A stretch of DNA of 20,471 nucleotides, taken from the NCBI GenBank assembly GCA_028717105.1, contig JAQUOM010000019.1:1-20471 (forward strand), given 5' to 3'. Positions 1 through 6,332 of the stretch are shown piece by piece. Numbering within the stretch: position 1 is the first letter of the stretch; each line of letters begins with the position of its first letter. The notes under the pieces are model-generated. The model ran no database searches. It had not been told where the DNA came from and worked only from the letters and a program-made list of their open reading frames with translations. The translations under genes and the position numbers were made by a program. This stretch comes from Candidatus Omnitrophota bacterium. GTDB lineage: Bacteria; Omnitrophota; Gorgyraeia; Velamenicoccales; Velamenicoccaceae.

Positions 1-1509
1 CGCGAAGAATTAAGCAAGGGCGAGGCGCGGGAACTTTTCGGCAGGCTGGGCGAGGCCTATAAGCTGGAATTGATCGACGCCATTCCCGACGAGAAAGTTT
101 CGATCTACCGGACAGGCAAGGACTTCGTCGACCTTTGCCGCGGCCCGCATGTGGCGCGGACGTCGGAGATCAAGGCCTTTAAGCTTTTGTCGATCGCCGG
201 CGCGTATTGGCATGGGATCGAAACCAATCCCATGCTCCAGAGGATTTACGGCACGGCCTTTGACAAGGCCGCCGACCTTGAAAAATACCTGGCGGTTCTC
301 GAAGAGGCCAAAAAACGGGACCACAGGAGGCTCGGCAAGGATTTGGGGCTCTTTGATATTTACCACGAGGAAGCGGGATCGGGGCTTGTTTTTTATCATC
401 CCGCCGGCGCGGTCTTGCGCAATATTTTAGAGACGTACGAAAAACAGGAACACCTGCGCCGCGGCTACGAGATGGTCGTGACCCCGCACGTCCTGAAGTG
501 GGACCTGTGGAAGACATCGGGGCATGCGGATTACTACGCCGAGAACATGTACCGGTTTTCGATCGACGGCCAGGATTACGCCGTCAAGCCCATGAATTGC
601 CCGGGCCACATTTTGATCTATAAATCCCAGACGCGAAGTTACCGCGATCTGCCGCTGCGGTTGTTCGAACTGGGCACGGTGTACCGCCACGAGAAGAGCG
701 GGGTCCTGCACGGCTTGCTTCGCGTGCGCAGCTTTACCCAGGACGATGCCCATATCTTCTGCCTGCCCGAACAGGTCAAGACGGAGATCAAGAATGTCCT
801 GGATTTTGTTTTCGACACAATGAAGCTGTTCGGCTTCAAGGATTTTCATGTCGAGCTCTCGACGCGGCCGAAAAAATCCATCGGGACGGACGAGGACTGG
901 CAGCGGGCGACGGACGCCTTGCGGGCGTCGCTCGACGAGAAGGGGCTGGCCTTTGACGTCAACGAAGGCGACGGTGCTTTTTACGGCCCCAAGATCGACA
1001 TCAAATTGAAGGACGCCATCGGCAGGCTCTGGCAATGCGCGACGATCCAGTGCGATTTTGCGCTGCCGGAAAAATTCGACTTGAGTTACGTCGGCTCCGA
1101 CGGAAAGAATGCCCGGCCGGTCATGCTGCACCGCGTGATCTTCGGGAGTCTGGAGCGCTTCATCGGGACGCTCATCGAACATTACGCCGGGAATTTTCCG
1201 CTCTGGTTATCGCCGCGGCAGGTCGTGGTCGTGCCCGTGAAGGCAGAGCACGAAGAGTATGCCCGCCGGGTGGAGGCGGAGTTGAGGGCCAAAGACATCC
1301 GCGTCTCCAGAGACGCTTCGCAGGAGACCCTGAATAAAAAGATCCGCAATGCCGAAGTCGGCAAAGTCCCTTACGTGGCGGTCGTCGGCGGCCGGGAGGC
1401 GGCCGGGCACACCGTGTCCGTCCGATCCAAAAAGACGGGCGATGTAGGGGCCATGGAAGTGGAAGCCTTTATCAAACGGCTGGAAGAAGAGATCAAGAAC
1501 AAAACTTAA
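1..1509 (+). CDS. thrS: Threonine--tRNA ligase, 3' part (5' end cut by window)
   Basis: Class II synthetase that charges tRNA-Thr with threonine. The frame is open from base 1 and ends at TAA 1507-1509, giving 502 visible residues. The visible part starts inside the editing (second additional) domain: CRGPH gives the Cys46/His50 pair equivalent to E. coli C182/H186. The catalytic core follows with the three zinc ligands Cys200 (MNCPGH), His251 (QDDAH) and His377 (LHRVIFGS). Their spacings of 51 and 126 residues equal those I know for E. coli C334/H385/H511. Motif 2 is RHEKSG and motif 3 is around HRVIFGSLERF. The anticodon-binding domain fills roughly residues 395-500. By that alignment about 134 N-terminal residues (TGS domain and part of the editing domain) lie outside the window. 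It is first in the thrS-infC-rpmI-rplT cluster, 53 nt before infC. Family assignment is secure. Confidence 0.98.
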   Translation, partial: REELSKGEARELFGRLGEAYKLELIDAIPDEKVSIYRTGKDFVDLCRGPHVARTSEIKAFKLLSIAGAYWHGIETNPMLQRIYGTAFDKAADLEKYLAVLEEAKKRDHRRLGKDLGLFDIYHEEAGSGLVFYHPAGAVLRNILETYEKQEHLRRGYEMVVTPHVLKWDLWKTSGHADYYAENMYRFSIDGQDYAVKPMNCPGHILIYKSQTRSYRDLPLRLFELGTVYRHEKSGVLHGLLRVRSFTQDDAHIFCLPEQVKTEIKNVLDFVFDTMKLFGFKDFHVELSTRPKKSIGTDEDWQRATDALRASLDEKGLAFDVNEGDGAFYGPKIDIKLKDAIGRLWQCATIQCDFALPEKFDLSYVGSDGKNARPVMLHRVIFGSLERFIGTLIEHYAGNFPLWLSPRQVVVVPVKAEHEEYARRVEAELRAKDIRVSRDASQETLNKKIRNAEVGKVPYVAVVGGREAAGHTVSVRSKKTGDVGAMEVEAFIKRLEEEIKNKT

Positions 1510-1524
1510 CCGGAGAACCCGACG

Positions 1525-1540
1525 GCCGGCAAAATCCGGC
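1525..1540 (+). promoter_or_regulatory. Small hairpin in the thrS-infC spacer
   Basis: GCCGG (1525-1529) and CCGGC (1536-1540) form a 5-bp GC stem with a 6-nt loop. It lies 10 nt before the strong infC ribosome binding site AGGAGG (1551-1556). No T-run follows, so it does not look like a terminator. It could influence access to the infC start region or be an mRNA processing site; that role is inference. Rho-independent termination is unlikely here. Confidence 0.35.
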
Positions 1541-1562
1541 TGGTCCAACAAGGAGGTGTTGC

Positions 1563-2069
1563 ATTAAAAAGTACGTCAGAGTTAACGAGAAGATCCGTGC
1601 TCCGGAGATACGCGTGATCGGTCCTAACAGCGAGCAATTGGGGGTCGTTTCCGTGAAGGCCGGCCTGGACCTGGCAGCGAAATATGAACTGGACCTGGTA
1701 GAAGTGGCGCCCCAGGTGAAACCTCCCGTCTGCCGCATCATGGATTTCAGCAAGTATAAATATGAGCAGGAAAAGCGCGAGAGAGAGGCCAAGAAACACC
1801 AGAAGCATTTTCAGCTCAAGGAGATCCGGGTCAAGCCGAATATCGAAGAACACGATTATCATATCAAGCTCAAGCACATGCTTGAGTTTTTGAAGGAAGG
1901 CAACAAAGTGAAGGTGACGCTCATGTTCCGCGGCCGGGAAATGGCGCATAAAGAGATCGGCCGCCGCGTGGTGGACCGTTTTTCCGTCGATGCGCAGGAA
2001 GCCGGCATTGTCGAAAGCGGCCCGACCTACGAGGGGCGCTTCATCACGATCGTAGTGGCGCCGAAATAA
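1563..2069 (+). CDS. infC: Translation initiation factor IF-3 (AUU start)
   Basis: IF-3 binds the 30S subunit, discriminates against wrong start codons and initiator tRNAs, and blocks 50S joining. The start is taken as ATT 1563, not the in-frame GTG at 1614. An excellent Shine-Dalgarno AGGAGG (1551-1556) sits 6 nt upstream, and only this start restores the conserved N-terminal segment (VRVNEKIRAPEIRVIGPN). The product is 168 aa, normal for the family. The linker signature PPVCRIMDFSKYKYE is followed by a basic helix and the C-terminal domain ending in ITIVVAPK. A non-AUG start on infC is the known basis of IF-3 autoregulation in E. coli: excess IF-3 rejects its own AUU start. The same logic probably holds here, but that is inference. 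It is followed by a 109-nt structured gap and then rpmI. Confidence 0.97.
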   Translation: MKKYVRVNEKIRAPEIRVIGPNSEQLGVVSVKAGLDLAAKYELDLVEVAPQVKPPVCRIMDFSKYKYEQEKREREAKKHQKHFQLKEIRVKPNIEEHDYHIKLKHMLEFLKEGNKVKVTLMFRGREMAHKEIGRRVVDRFSVDAQEAGIVESGPTYEGRFITIVVAPK

Positions 2070-2080
2070 AAACAGGATAT

Positions 2081-2158
2081 AGTAGATAGAACATGGCAGG
2101 CAGTAAAAGAAAAAGCAGCCGGTTTTTGTTTTTCACTGACGGCTGCCTGCTATCTACT
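2081..2158 (+). promoter_or_regulatory. Structured infC-rpmI spacer with competing stems
   Basis: The gap before rpmI contains several complementary segments. AGTAGATAG (2081-2089) pairs perfectly with CTATCTACT (2150-2158). GCAGGCAG (2096-2103) pairs with CTGCCTGC (2143-2150). GCAGCCG (2115-2121) pairs with CGGCTGC (2140-2146). The last two use the same 3' bases, so they are mutually exclusive. The outer arm ends 9 nt before the rpmI Shine-Dalgarno AAGGAG (2168-2173). No U-run follows, so this is not a simple terminator. In E. coli, L20 represses rpmI-rplT through a structure in this same gap, so an L20-responsive element is plausible. Alternatively it is a degenerate intergenic palindrome like those elsewhere in the window. 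Confidence 0.5.
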
Positions 2159-2178
2159 GACTACTCCAAGGAGTGCTT

Positions 2179-2370
2179 ATGTTGAAAACCAATAAGTCAG
2201 CCGCAAAAAGGATCAAAAGGACGGCCCGGGGAAAATGGAAAAGGACGCGGGCGTTCAAATCGCATATTTTGACAAAGAAGACGCGTAAGCGTAAACGCCA
2301 ACTCAGACGTTCCGCTCTGGTGAGCCGTTCAGAAACCAGACGCATAAGGAGGATGTTGCCATATGGCTAG
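2179..2370 (+). CDS. rpmI: 50S ribosomal protein L35
   Basis: Small basic large-subunit protein of 63 aa. The core AAKRIKRTARGKWKR, followed by SHILTKKTRKRKRQLR, is the L35 signature. I prefer ATG 2179, with AAGGAG (2168-2173) 5 nt upstream. The in-frame GTG at 2173 would overlap that ribosome binding site. The last codons overlap rplT by 8 nt, and the rplT ribosome binding site (AAGGAGGA, 2347-2354) lies inside rpmI, so the two are probably translationally coupled, as is usual for this pair. The structured gap upstream may set expression of both genes. Length and composition are normal. Confidence 0.96.
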   Translation: MLKTNKSAAKRIKRTARGKWKRTRAFKSHILTKKTRKRKRQLRRSALVSRSETRRIRRMLPYG

Positions 2371-2713
2371 AGTGAAGCATAACGTGGCCTCACGGGCCCG
2401 TAAAAAAAGGATCATGAAAGAGGCCAAGGGCCGCCGGGGAGACCGCAGCCGGCGTTATCGCATGGCCAAAGAGGCCGTCGATAGGGCCAGGAGCTATGCC
2501 ACGCGCGACCGCCGGGCGAAGAAGAGGGAATTCCGGAGTCTTTGGATCGCCAGGATCAACGCGGCGTGCCGGCAGGCGGGAACGACCTATTCCAGGCTGA
2601 TCAACGGCCTCCATAAAGCGAACGTTTCGTTGGACCGCAAGATCATTGCCGAGATGGCGGTTAACGACAATGCGGCGTTTTTGAAGCTGGTGGACATGGC
2701 AAAGGGACAATAG
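2363..2713 (+). CDS. rplT: 50S ribosomal protein L20
   Basis: Large-subunit assembly protein that binds 23S rRNA; in several bacteria it also represses its own operon by binding the mRNA. The 116-aa product has the normal length. It shows the basic N-terminal extension (ARVKHNVASRARKKRIMKEA), then the conserved RDRRAKKREFRSLWIARINAA block, SRLINGLHKA, LDRKIIAEMA and a C-terminal AFLKLVDMAKG. The start ATG 2363 overlaps the end of rpmI and has AAGGAGGA at 2347-2354. It is the last gene of the translation cluster. A 147-nt palindromic spacer separates it from the potassium genes, whereas many bacteria continue straight into pheST. Confidence 0.97.
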   Translation: MARVKHNVASRARKKRIMKEAKGRRGDRSRRYRMAKEAVDRARSYATRDRRAKKREFRSLWIARINAACRQAGTTYSRLINGLHKANVSLDRKIIAEMAVNDNAAFLKLVDMAKGQ

Positions 2714-2846
2714 GAATTCCCAATGTCGAAATCCGAATGACGAATCAATTTCAAATATCCAACGGTGAAGGAATTATTTTCAAAATTGATCATTGAATTG
2801 AAAATTGATTCGGCATTCGTCATTGGGCATTAGAGATTTGAATTAA
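2714..2846 (+). repeat. AT-rich imperfect palindrome, family A, copy 1
   Basis: The rplT-trkA gap is much more AT-rich than the flanking genes and folds on itself. The left arm (about 2719-2751: CCCAATG..., CCGAATGACGAATCAATTT) is matched by a right arm (about 2801-2827: AAATTGATTCGG, CATTCGTCATTGGG) with a few mismatches. The words CGAATGACGAAT and ATTCGTCATT recur in three other gaps of this window (7334-7509, 11337-11470, 17133-17270). It contains no plausible ORF or clear promoter. It may be a MITE-like or REP-like element, or a processing hairpin that separates the two transcription units. Confidence 0.7.
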
Positions 2847-2860
2847 CAGGGGTGAGCAGC

Positions 2861-3529
2861 ATGTATGTCGTCATTGTAGGATGCGGACGCGTGGGCGCCC
2901 AGGTGGCCACGCTTTTGTCCGACGAGGGGCACAACGTCGTGGTCGTCGACAAGAATCCCGATGCTTTCAAAAGACTCGGGTCTTCTTTTAACGGCTTGAC
3001 GATCGTCGGGAACGGCTTTGAGCTGGATGTCCTCAAACAGAGCGGCATCGAGCGTGCCGACGCATTTTGCAGCCTGACGAACGGCGACAATACCAACATC
3101 ATGGCGTCCCAGGTCGCCAAGAAGATCTTCAAGGTCAAGCGCGTTATCGCGCGGGTCTATGACTCCGCGCGGGCCCACATCTACGAGACGCTGGGGCTGG
3201 AAGTCATTAGCGGCACCGTTCTTTTTGCGGCGATGATCCGCGACAAGCTGTTAGATAAACGGCTGTCGAGCTTTTTGATCGAAACCGGCGACCTGGGCAT
3301 TATTGAGCTGGATGTCGACGAAAAGACGGCCGGAAAGTCCGTTTCCGATATTACGCTGCCCAATGAATTCCTGGTCTGCACGATCGTCAAGAGGTGCGAT
3401 CAGCATGGCAGGGACATCATTATGCCGCTGCCGGACACCCATGTCGAAAAAGGAGACCGGGTTTACGGGATCGTCAGGGTGGGGAGCATCGACAAGGTCA
3501 AAAAGATGTTCGGGGCCGATCAGGCATAA
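2861..3529 (+). CDS. trkA: TrkA-type K+ uptake regulatory subunit, half-size (copy 1)
   Basis: Cytoplasmic RCK protein that gates a Trk/Ktr potassium channel in response to NAD(H) or another nucleotide. It is 222 aa from ATG 2861; the GGTGAG just upstream (2851-2856) serves as ribosome binding site, so I reject the in-frame GTG at 2852. The RCK_N Rossmann fold spans about residues 1-120, with GCGRVG at 7-12 and the acidic residue after strand 2 as Asp30 (VVVVDKN). The RCK_C domain spans about 135-220 (LDVDEKTAGKSVSDI to GDRVYGIVRV). Full-length E. coli TrkA has two such halves in one chain (about 458 aa). Here the halves are separate genes, this one and the gene 22 nt downstream. The operon also contains trkH. 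The exact ligand is inferred. Confidence 0.93.
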   Translation: MYVVIVGCGRVGAQVATLLSDEGHNVVVVDKNPDAFKRLGSSFNGLTIVGNGFELDVLKQSGIERADAFCSLTNGDNTNIMASQVAKKIFKVKRVIARVYDSARAHIYETLGLEVISGTVLFAAMIRDKLLDKRLSSFLIETGDLGIIELDVDEKTAGKSVSDITLPNEFLVCTIVKRCDQHGRDIIMPLPDTHVEKGDRVYGIVRVGSIDKVKKMFGADQA

Positions 3530-3551
3530 GGCATAACCAGGCAGGATTATT

Positions 3552-4217
3552 ATGTATATTATCGTGGCGGGAGCGGGAAAGGTCGGGCATTTTCTGGCGC
3601 AAAGGCTGCTGGAAGACAAGCATACGGTGGTCGTCATCGAAAAAAACAGGGACGTTTGCCAGAAGCTGTCCCAAACCCTTAATCTGGTCATCGTCAACGG
3701 CGATGCCTGCGAACCGCGCTTTCTGGAAGAGGCGCATATCGAGCGCGCGGACGTCCTGGCCGCGGTCACCGGCGAAGATGAAGACAATCTTGTCATCTGT
3801 CAATTGGCCAAGGAGAAGTTCGGGATCAGGCGGACGGTCGGGCGCGTCAACGATCCCGCCAACGAGCACACCTTTAATGAGCTCGGCGTCGATGTGCCGA
3901 TCGACGCCACCAAGATCATCGCCAAGATCATCGAGGAAGAGGTCTCGTTCACGGATTTTGTCAACCTCATGAGTTTTAAGCGGGGAAAGCTGGCGATCGT
4001 GCGCGTCGATTTGAACGACGATTCCCCCGCCGTGCATAAAAATTTGAACGAACTCGTTTTGCCGCCGGATTCGGTCCTTGTTTCCATTATACGCAAGGAT
4101 GAAGTCGTGGTCCCCAAGGGCAACACGACTCTGGAGCCCGGCGACGACATCATCGCCTTGACGCTCGTAGAAAACGAACAGCAGCTTTTGCGCGCCTTGA
4201 TCGGAGACCTGAGATGA
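3552..4217 (+). CDS. trkA: TrkA-type K+ uptake regulatory subunit, half-size (copy 2)
   Basis: Second RCK protein, 221 aa, homologous to the gene 22 nt upstream. RCK_N begins with the Rossmann glycine motif GAGKVG at residues 7-12. The position that is Asp30 in the first copy is Glu30 here (VVVIEKN). RCK_C lies at about 135-220 (LAIVRVDLNDDSPAVHKNL to PGDDIIALTLVENEQ). The two proteins probably combine in one cytoplasmic gating ring beneath TrkH, possibly as a hetero-oligomer; that is inference. The start ATG 3552 has only a weak upstream AGG element. The stop TGA (4215-4217) overlaps the ATG at 4214 of the next mini-gene in an ATGA arrangement, which implies translational coupling. Confidence 0.93.
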   Translation: MYIIVAGAGKVGHFLAQRLLEDKHTVVVIEKNRDVCQKLSQTLNLVIVNGDACEPRFLEEAHIERADVLAAVTGEDEDNLVICQLAKEKFGIRRTVGRVNDPANEHTFNELGVDVPIDATKIIAKIIEEEVSFTDFVNLMSFKRGKLAIVRVDLNDDSPAVHKNLNELVLPPDSVLVSIIRKDEVVVPKGNTTLEPGDDIIALTLVENEQQLLRALIGDLR

Positions 4218-4336
4218 ATCGCATCAGGAATGTCGCCAACGTGATCGCCGGGATCTGTTTCGAGATGGGCTTTGCTTTGGCGATTGTCCTCCTGGGGCTG
4301 GCGATTTGCCTGGTCACCCTCTTCGTTTACAGATGA
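4214..4336 (+). CDS. 40-aa single-pass membrane mini-protein between trkA and trkH
   Basis: A short unrecognised gene coding for 40 residues: MNRIRNVANVIAG, then CFEMGFALAIVLLGLAICLV, then TLFVYR. It is one hydrophobic helix (about residues 11-38) with Arg3/Arg5 at the N terminus and Arg40 at the end. Three points support it as real. A good Shine-Dalgarno GGAG (4203-4206) sits 7 nt before ATG 4214. Its start overlaps the upstream trkA stop as ATGA (4214-4217), and its stop overlaps the trkH start as ATGA (4333-4336). trkH itself has no visible Shine-Dalgarno, so it likely depends on translation of this gene. Small one-helix subunits are known in other K+ systems (KdpF in Kdp). A role as a TrkH accessory subunit is my inference; the alternative is a leader peptide that only couples translation. 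Confidence 0.72.
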   Translation: MNRIRNVANVIAGICFEMGFALAIVLLGLAICLVTLFVYR

Positions 4337-5844
4337 TCTTAAAACCTCAAAGCCTGGATATCCGCATCATTCTCCATTTCCTGGGGAAGATCGTGCTGGG
4401 ATTCGGCGTGATGATGGTCCTGCCTGTGGCGATATCCCTTGTTTTCGGCGAGACGGCCCCCGTTATTGATTTTGCTATCGGGTTGGTCATTGCCATCAGC
4501 GTCGGGATTTTTTTTATTCTGATGGCGCGCCTCGACGAGCATGTGGAGATGAGCTGGATGCACGGGATGGTCGTTGTTTCGCTGGGCTGGCTTGTATGCA
4601 TGGTTTTGGGCGCGGTTCCCTTTTTTTTGAGCGGACACTGGGCGTCTTTTCTCGACGCCTGTTTTGAGTCCATGTCAGGCCTGGCCACGACAGGCCTGAC
4701 TCTGGCGCAGGACCTGGATCATTTATCCCACGCGGCGAATTTCTGGAGACACCTTTTGATGTTTTTGGGCGGCCAGGGGATTGTGGTCGTGGCTCTTTCT
4801 TTTTTGGTCAAAGGCGGCCCGGGCGCTTTTCGGATGTACGTGGGCGAAGGCCGGGACGAAAAGATCCTTCCGAACGTCGTCGAGACCGCAAAGTTCATCT
4901 GGTTGGTAAGTCTTGTGTATTTCGGCCTGGGGACGTTGCTGTTGGCGCTCTGCGGTTATTTCTCCGTCGGACTTTCTTTGCGCGAAGCTGTTTTCCACGG
5001 CGCCTGCATCTTCATGGCCGCTTTTGATACCGGGGGGTTTTCTCCGCAGTCGCAGGGCGTCATCTACTACCAGAGCCCCCTTTTCGAACTGTGCACCATT
5101 GTTGTCATGGTCTGGGGTGCGATCAATTTCAATCTTCATTACGCGATTTGGAACGGCAAGCGCAAAGAGTTGTGGAGAGACTTAGAGACCAGGACTTTTT
5201 TGATTACGCTCAGCTGCGTGACGCTCCTGGCGGCTGCCGCCCTGGTTAAAGGGCGCGTCTATGGCGACCTGATCGGCCTGGGCCGAAGGGGCCTCTACCA
5301 GATTATCTCGGCGCACACGACGACGGGTTTTTCGACGATTTACCCCCAACAGTTCATGCTGGAATGGAAATCTTTGGCGCTCCTGGGTATTATTTTGGCT
5401 ATGGGTATGGGGGCGAGCATCTGTTCGACGACAGGCGGCATCAAGATGATGAGGATCGGCCTGATCGGCAAGGCCTTTCGTGAAGACATCAAGAGGTTTC
5501 TGATATCCGATTCGTCCGTCGTTTCGACGAAGTTCCACCATCTCAAAGACCTCTTTTTGGATGACAAGATGGTGAGATCGGCCGCCCTGATGACGATCGC
5601 CTACGTTCTCGTATATCTTTTCGGGACCGCCATGGCCTGTTTTGCGGGATATCCTGTTTTGGAATCGCTTTTTGAATCGACGTCGGCTGCCGGCAATGTC
5701 GGCCTTTCCTGCGGCATCACGCAGGCGACGATGCCGGCGTTTTTAAAAGTCGTCTATATCGTTCAGATGTGGGCAGGCCGCTTGGAATTTATTTCAATCC
5801 TCGTTTTGGGAGGATTTTTTGTTTCTTGCATCCGGGGGAAGTGA
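4333..5844 (+). CDS. trkH: TrkH family potassium uptake channel subunit
   Basis: Integral membrane protein that conducts K+ inward, gated by TrkA. From ATG 4333 it is 503 aa, near the usual 480-500. The four pore-loop repeats of the superfamily are visible: ATTGLT (Gly121), FDTGGFS (Gly234/235), TTTGFST (Gly332) and AAGNVGLS (around 454-457). Each is flanked by hydrophobic helices. The C terminus carries the family hallmark MWAGRLEFI. The start is chosen because its ATGA overlaps the end of the 40-aa gene. An in-frame TTG at 4306 would give a longer product inside that gene and is less likely. The stop overlaps the next start in another ATGA (5844). With two TrkA proteins upstream this is a complete Trk-type system. 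Confidence 0.96.
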   Translation: MILKPQSLDIRIILHFLGKIVLGFGVMMVLPVAISLVFGETAPVIDFAIGLVIAISVGIFFILMARLDEHVEMSWMHGMVVVSLGWLVCMVLGAVPFFLSGHWASFLDACFESMSGLATTGLTLAQDLDHLSHAANFWRHLLMFLGGQGIVVVALSFLVKGGPGAFRMYVGEGRDEKILPNVVETAKFIWLVSLVYFGLGTLLLALCGYFSVGLSLREAVFHGACIFMAAFDTGGFSPQSQGVIYYQSPLFELCTIVVMVWGAINFNLHYAIWNGKRKELWRDLETRTFLITLSCVTLLAAAALVKGRVYGDLIGLGRRGLYQIISAHTTTGFSTIYPQQFMLEWKSLALLGIILAMGMGASICSTTGGIKMMRIGLIGKAFREDIKRFLISDSSVVSTKFHHLKDLFLDDKMVRSAALMTIAYVLVYLFGTAMACFAGYPVLESLFESTSAAGNVGLSCGITQATMPAFLKVVYIVQMWAGRLEFISILVLGGFFVSCIRGK

Positions 5845-6332
5845 TGAGATACGCGCTTTTGGCATTCATGGCGGCGGTCTTATTGACGACGGGCAGGACG
5901 GCCTGCGAGGCGTCGTCATCAAAAGAGCTGATTGAAGAGGCCCATCTTTTCGACGGTGCCCACGTCGTCTATGCCGGCGAGGTGATCGGCGAGGTGCTGC
6001 GACGCGGCGACCATGCGTGGCTCAATATCCATGACGGCACGAATGCGATCGGCGTTTGGGTGGGGCAGGAGTTGTTGAAAGACGTTACGTTCACGGGGGG
6101 ATATAAAACACAAGGCGACATCGTCCATGTTCACGGGATCTTCCATCGGGCTTGTCCTGAACACGGCGGGGCCCTGGATATTCACGCGCAGGACCTTCTG
6201 GTGGTCGAGCCGGGCCGGCTCGCCGAGGAACGCCTGGACAACAGGAAAATTTTTGCGTTGCTCGTGTCTTTGGGGGTTTTGGTATGTCTTTTGATCTTAC
6301 GCATATTCTTGATGAGGCGAAAGCGCAGCTAG
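5844..6332 (+). CDS. Membrane-anchored, exported OB-fold-like protein, function unknown
   Basis: 162 aa, not a family I can name precisely. Residues 1-22 look like a signal peptide (MRYALLAFMAAVLLTTG). RTAC at 18-21 resembles but does not satisfy a strict lipobox because Arg is at -3. Residues about 33-122 have the strand pattern of a small OB-fold (VVYAGEVIGEVLRRGDHAWL, then NIHDGTNAIGVWV, then GDIVHVHGIFHRACPEHGG). Residues 136-156 are a transmembrane helix followed by the basic tail RRKRS. The likely topology is therefore an extracytoplasmic OB domain with a C-terminal anchor. Start ATG 5844 overlaps the trkH stop (ATGA) and has GGGGGA (5834-5839) upstream. Its final 49 nt overlap pheS. 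It could be a Trk accessory or cell-envelope protein; neither is shown. Confidence 0.8.
   Translation: MRYALLAFMAAVLLTTGRTACEASSSKELIEEAHLFDGAHVVYAGEVIGEVLRRGDHAWLNIHDGTNAIGVWVGQELLKDVTFTGGYKTQGDIVHVHGIFHRACPEHGGALDIHAQDLLVVEPGRLAEERLDNRKIFALLVSLGVLVCLLILRIFLMRRKRS

Noticed and set aside
273..284. Idea that the four-Cys cluster of PheS (residues 273-284) is an unusual zinc site
   Set aside because: A similar Cys cluster is common in bacterial PheS sequences, so it is not noteworthy. The coordinates given here are protein residues of the gene at 6284-7333.
4306..4332. TTG 4306 as the start of trkH
   Set aside because: It lies inside the 40-aa gene and has no ribosome binding site. ATG 4333 has the ATGA overlap that matches the pattern of the operon.
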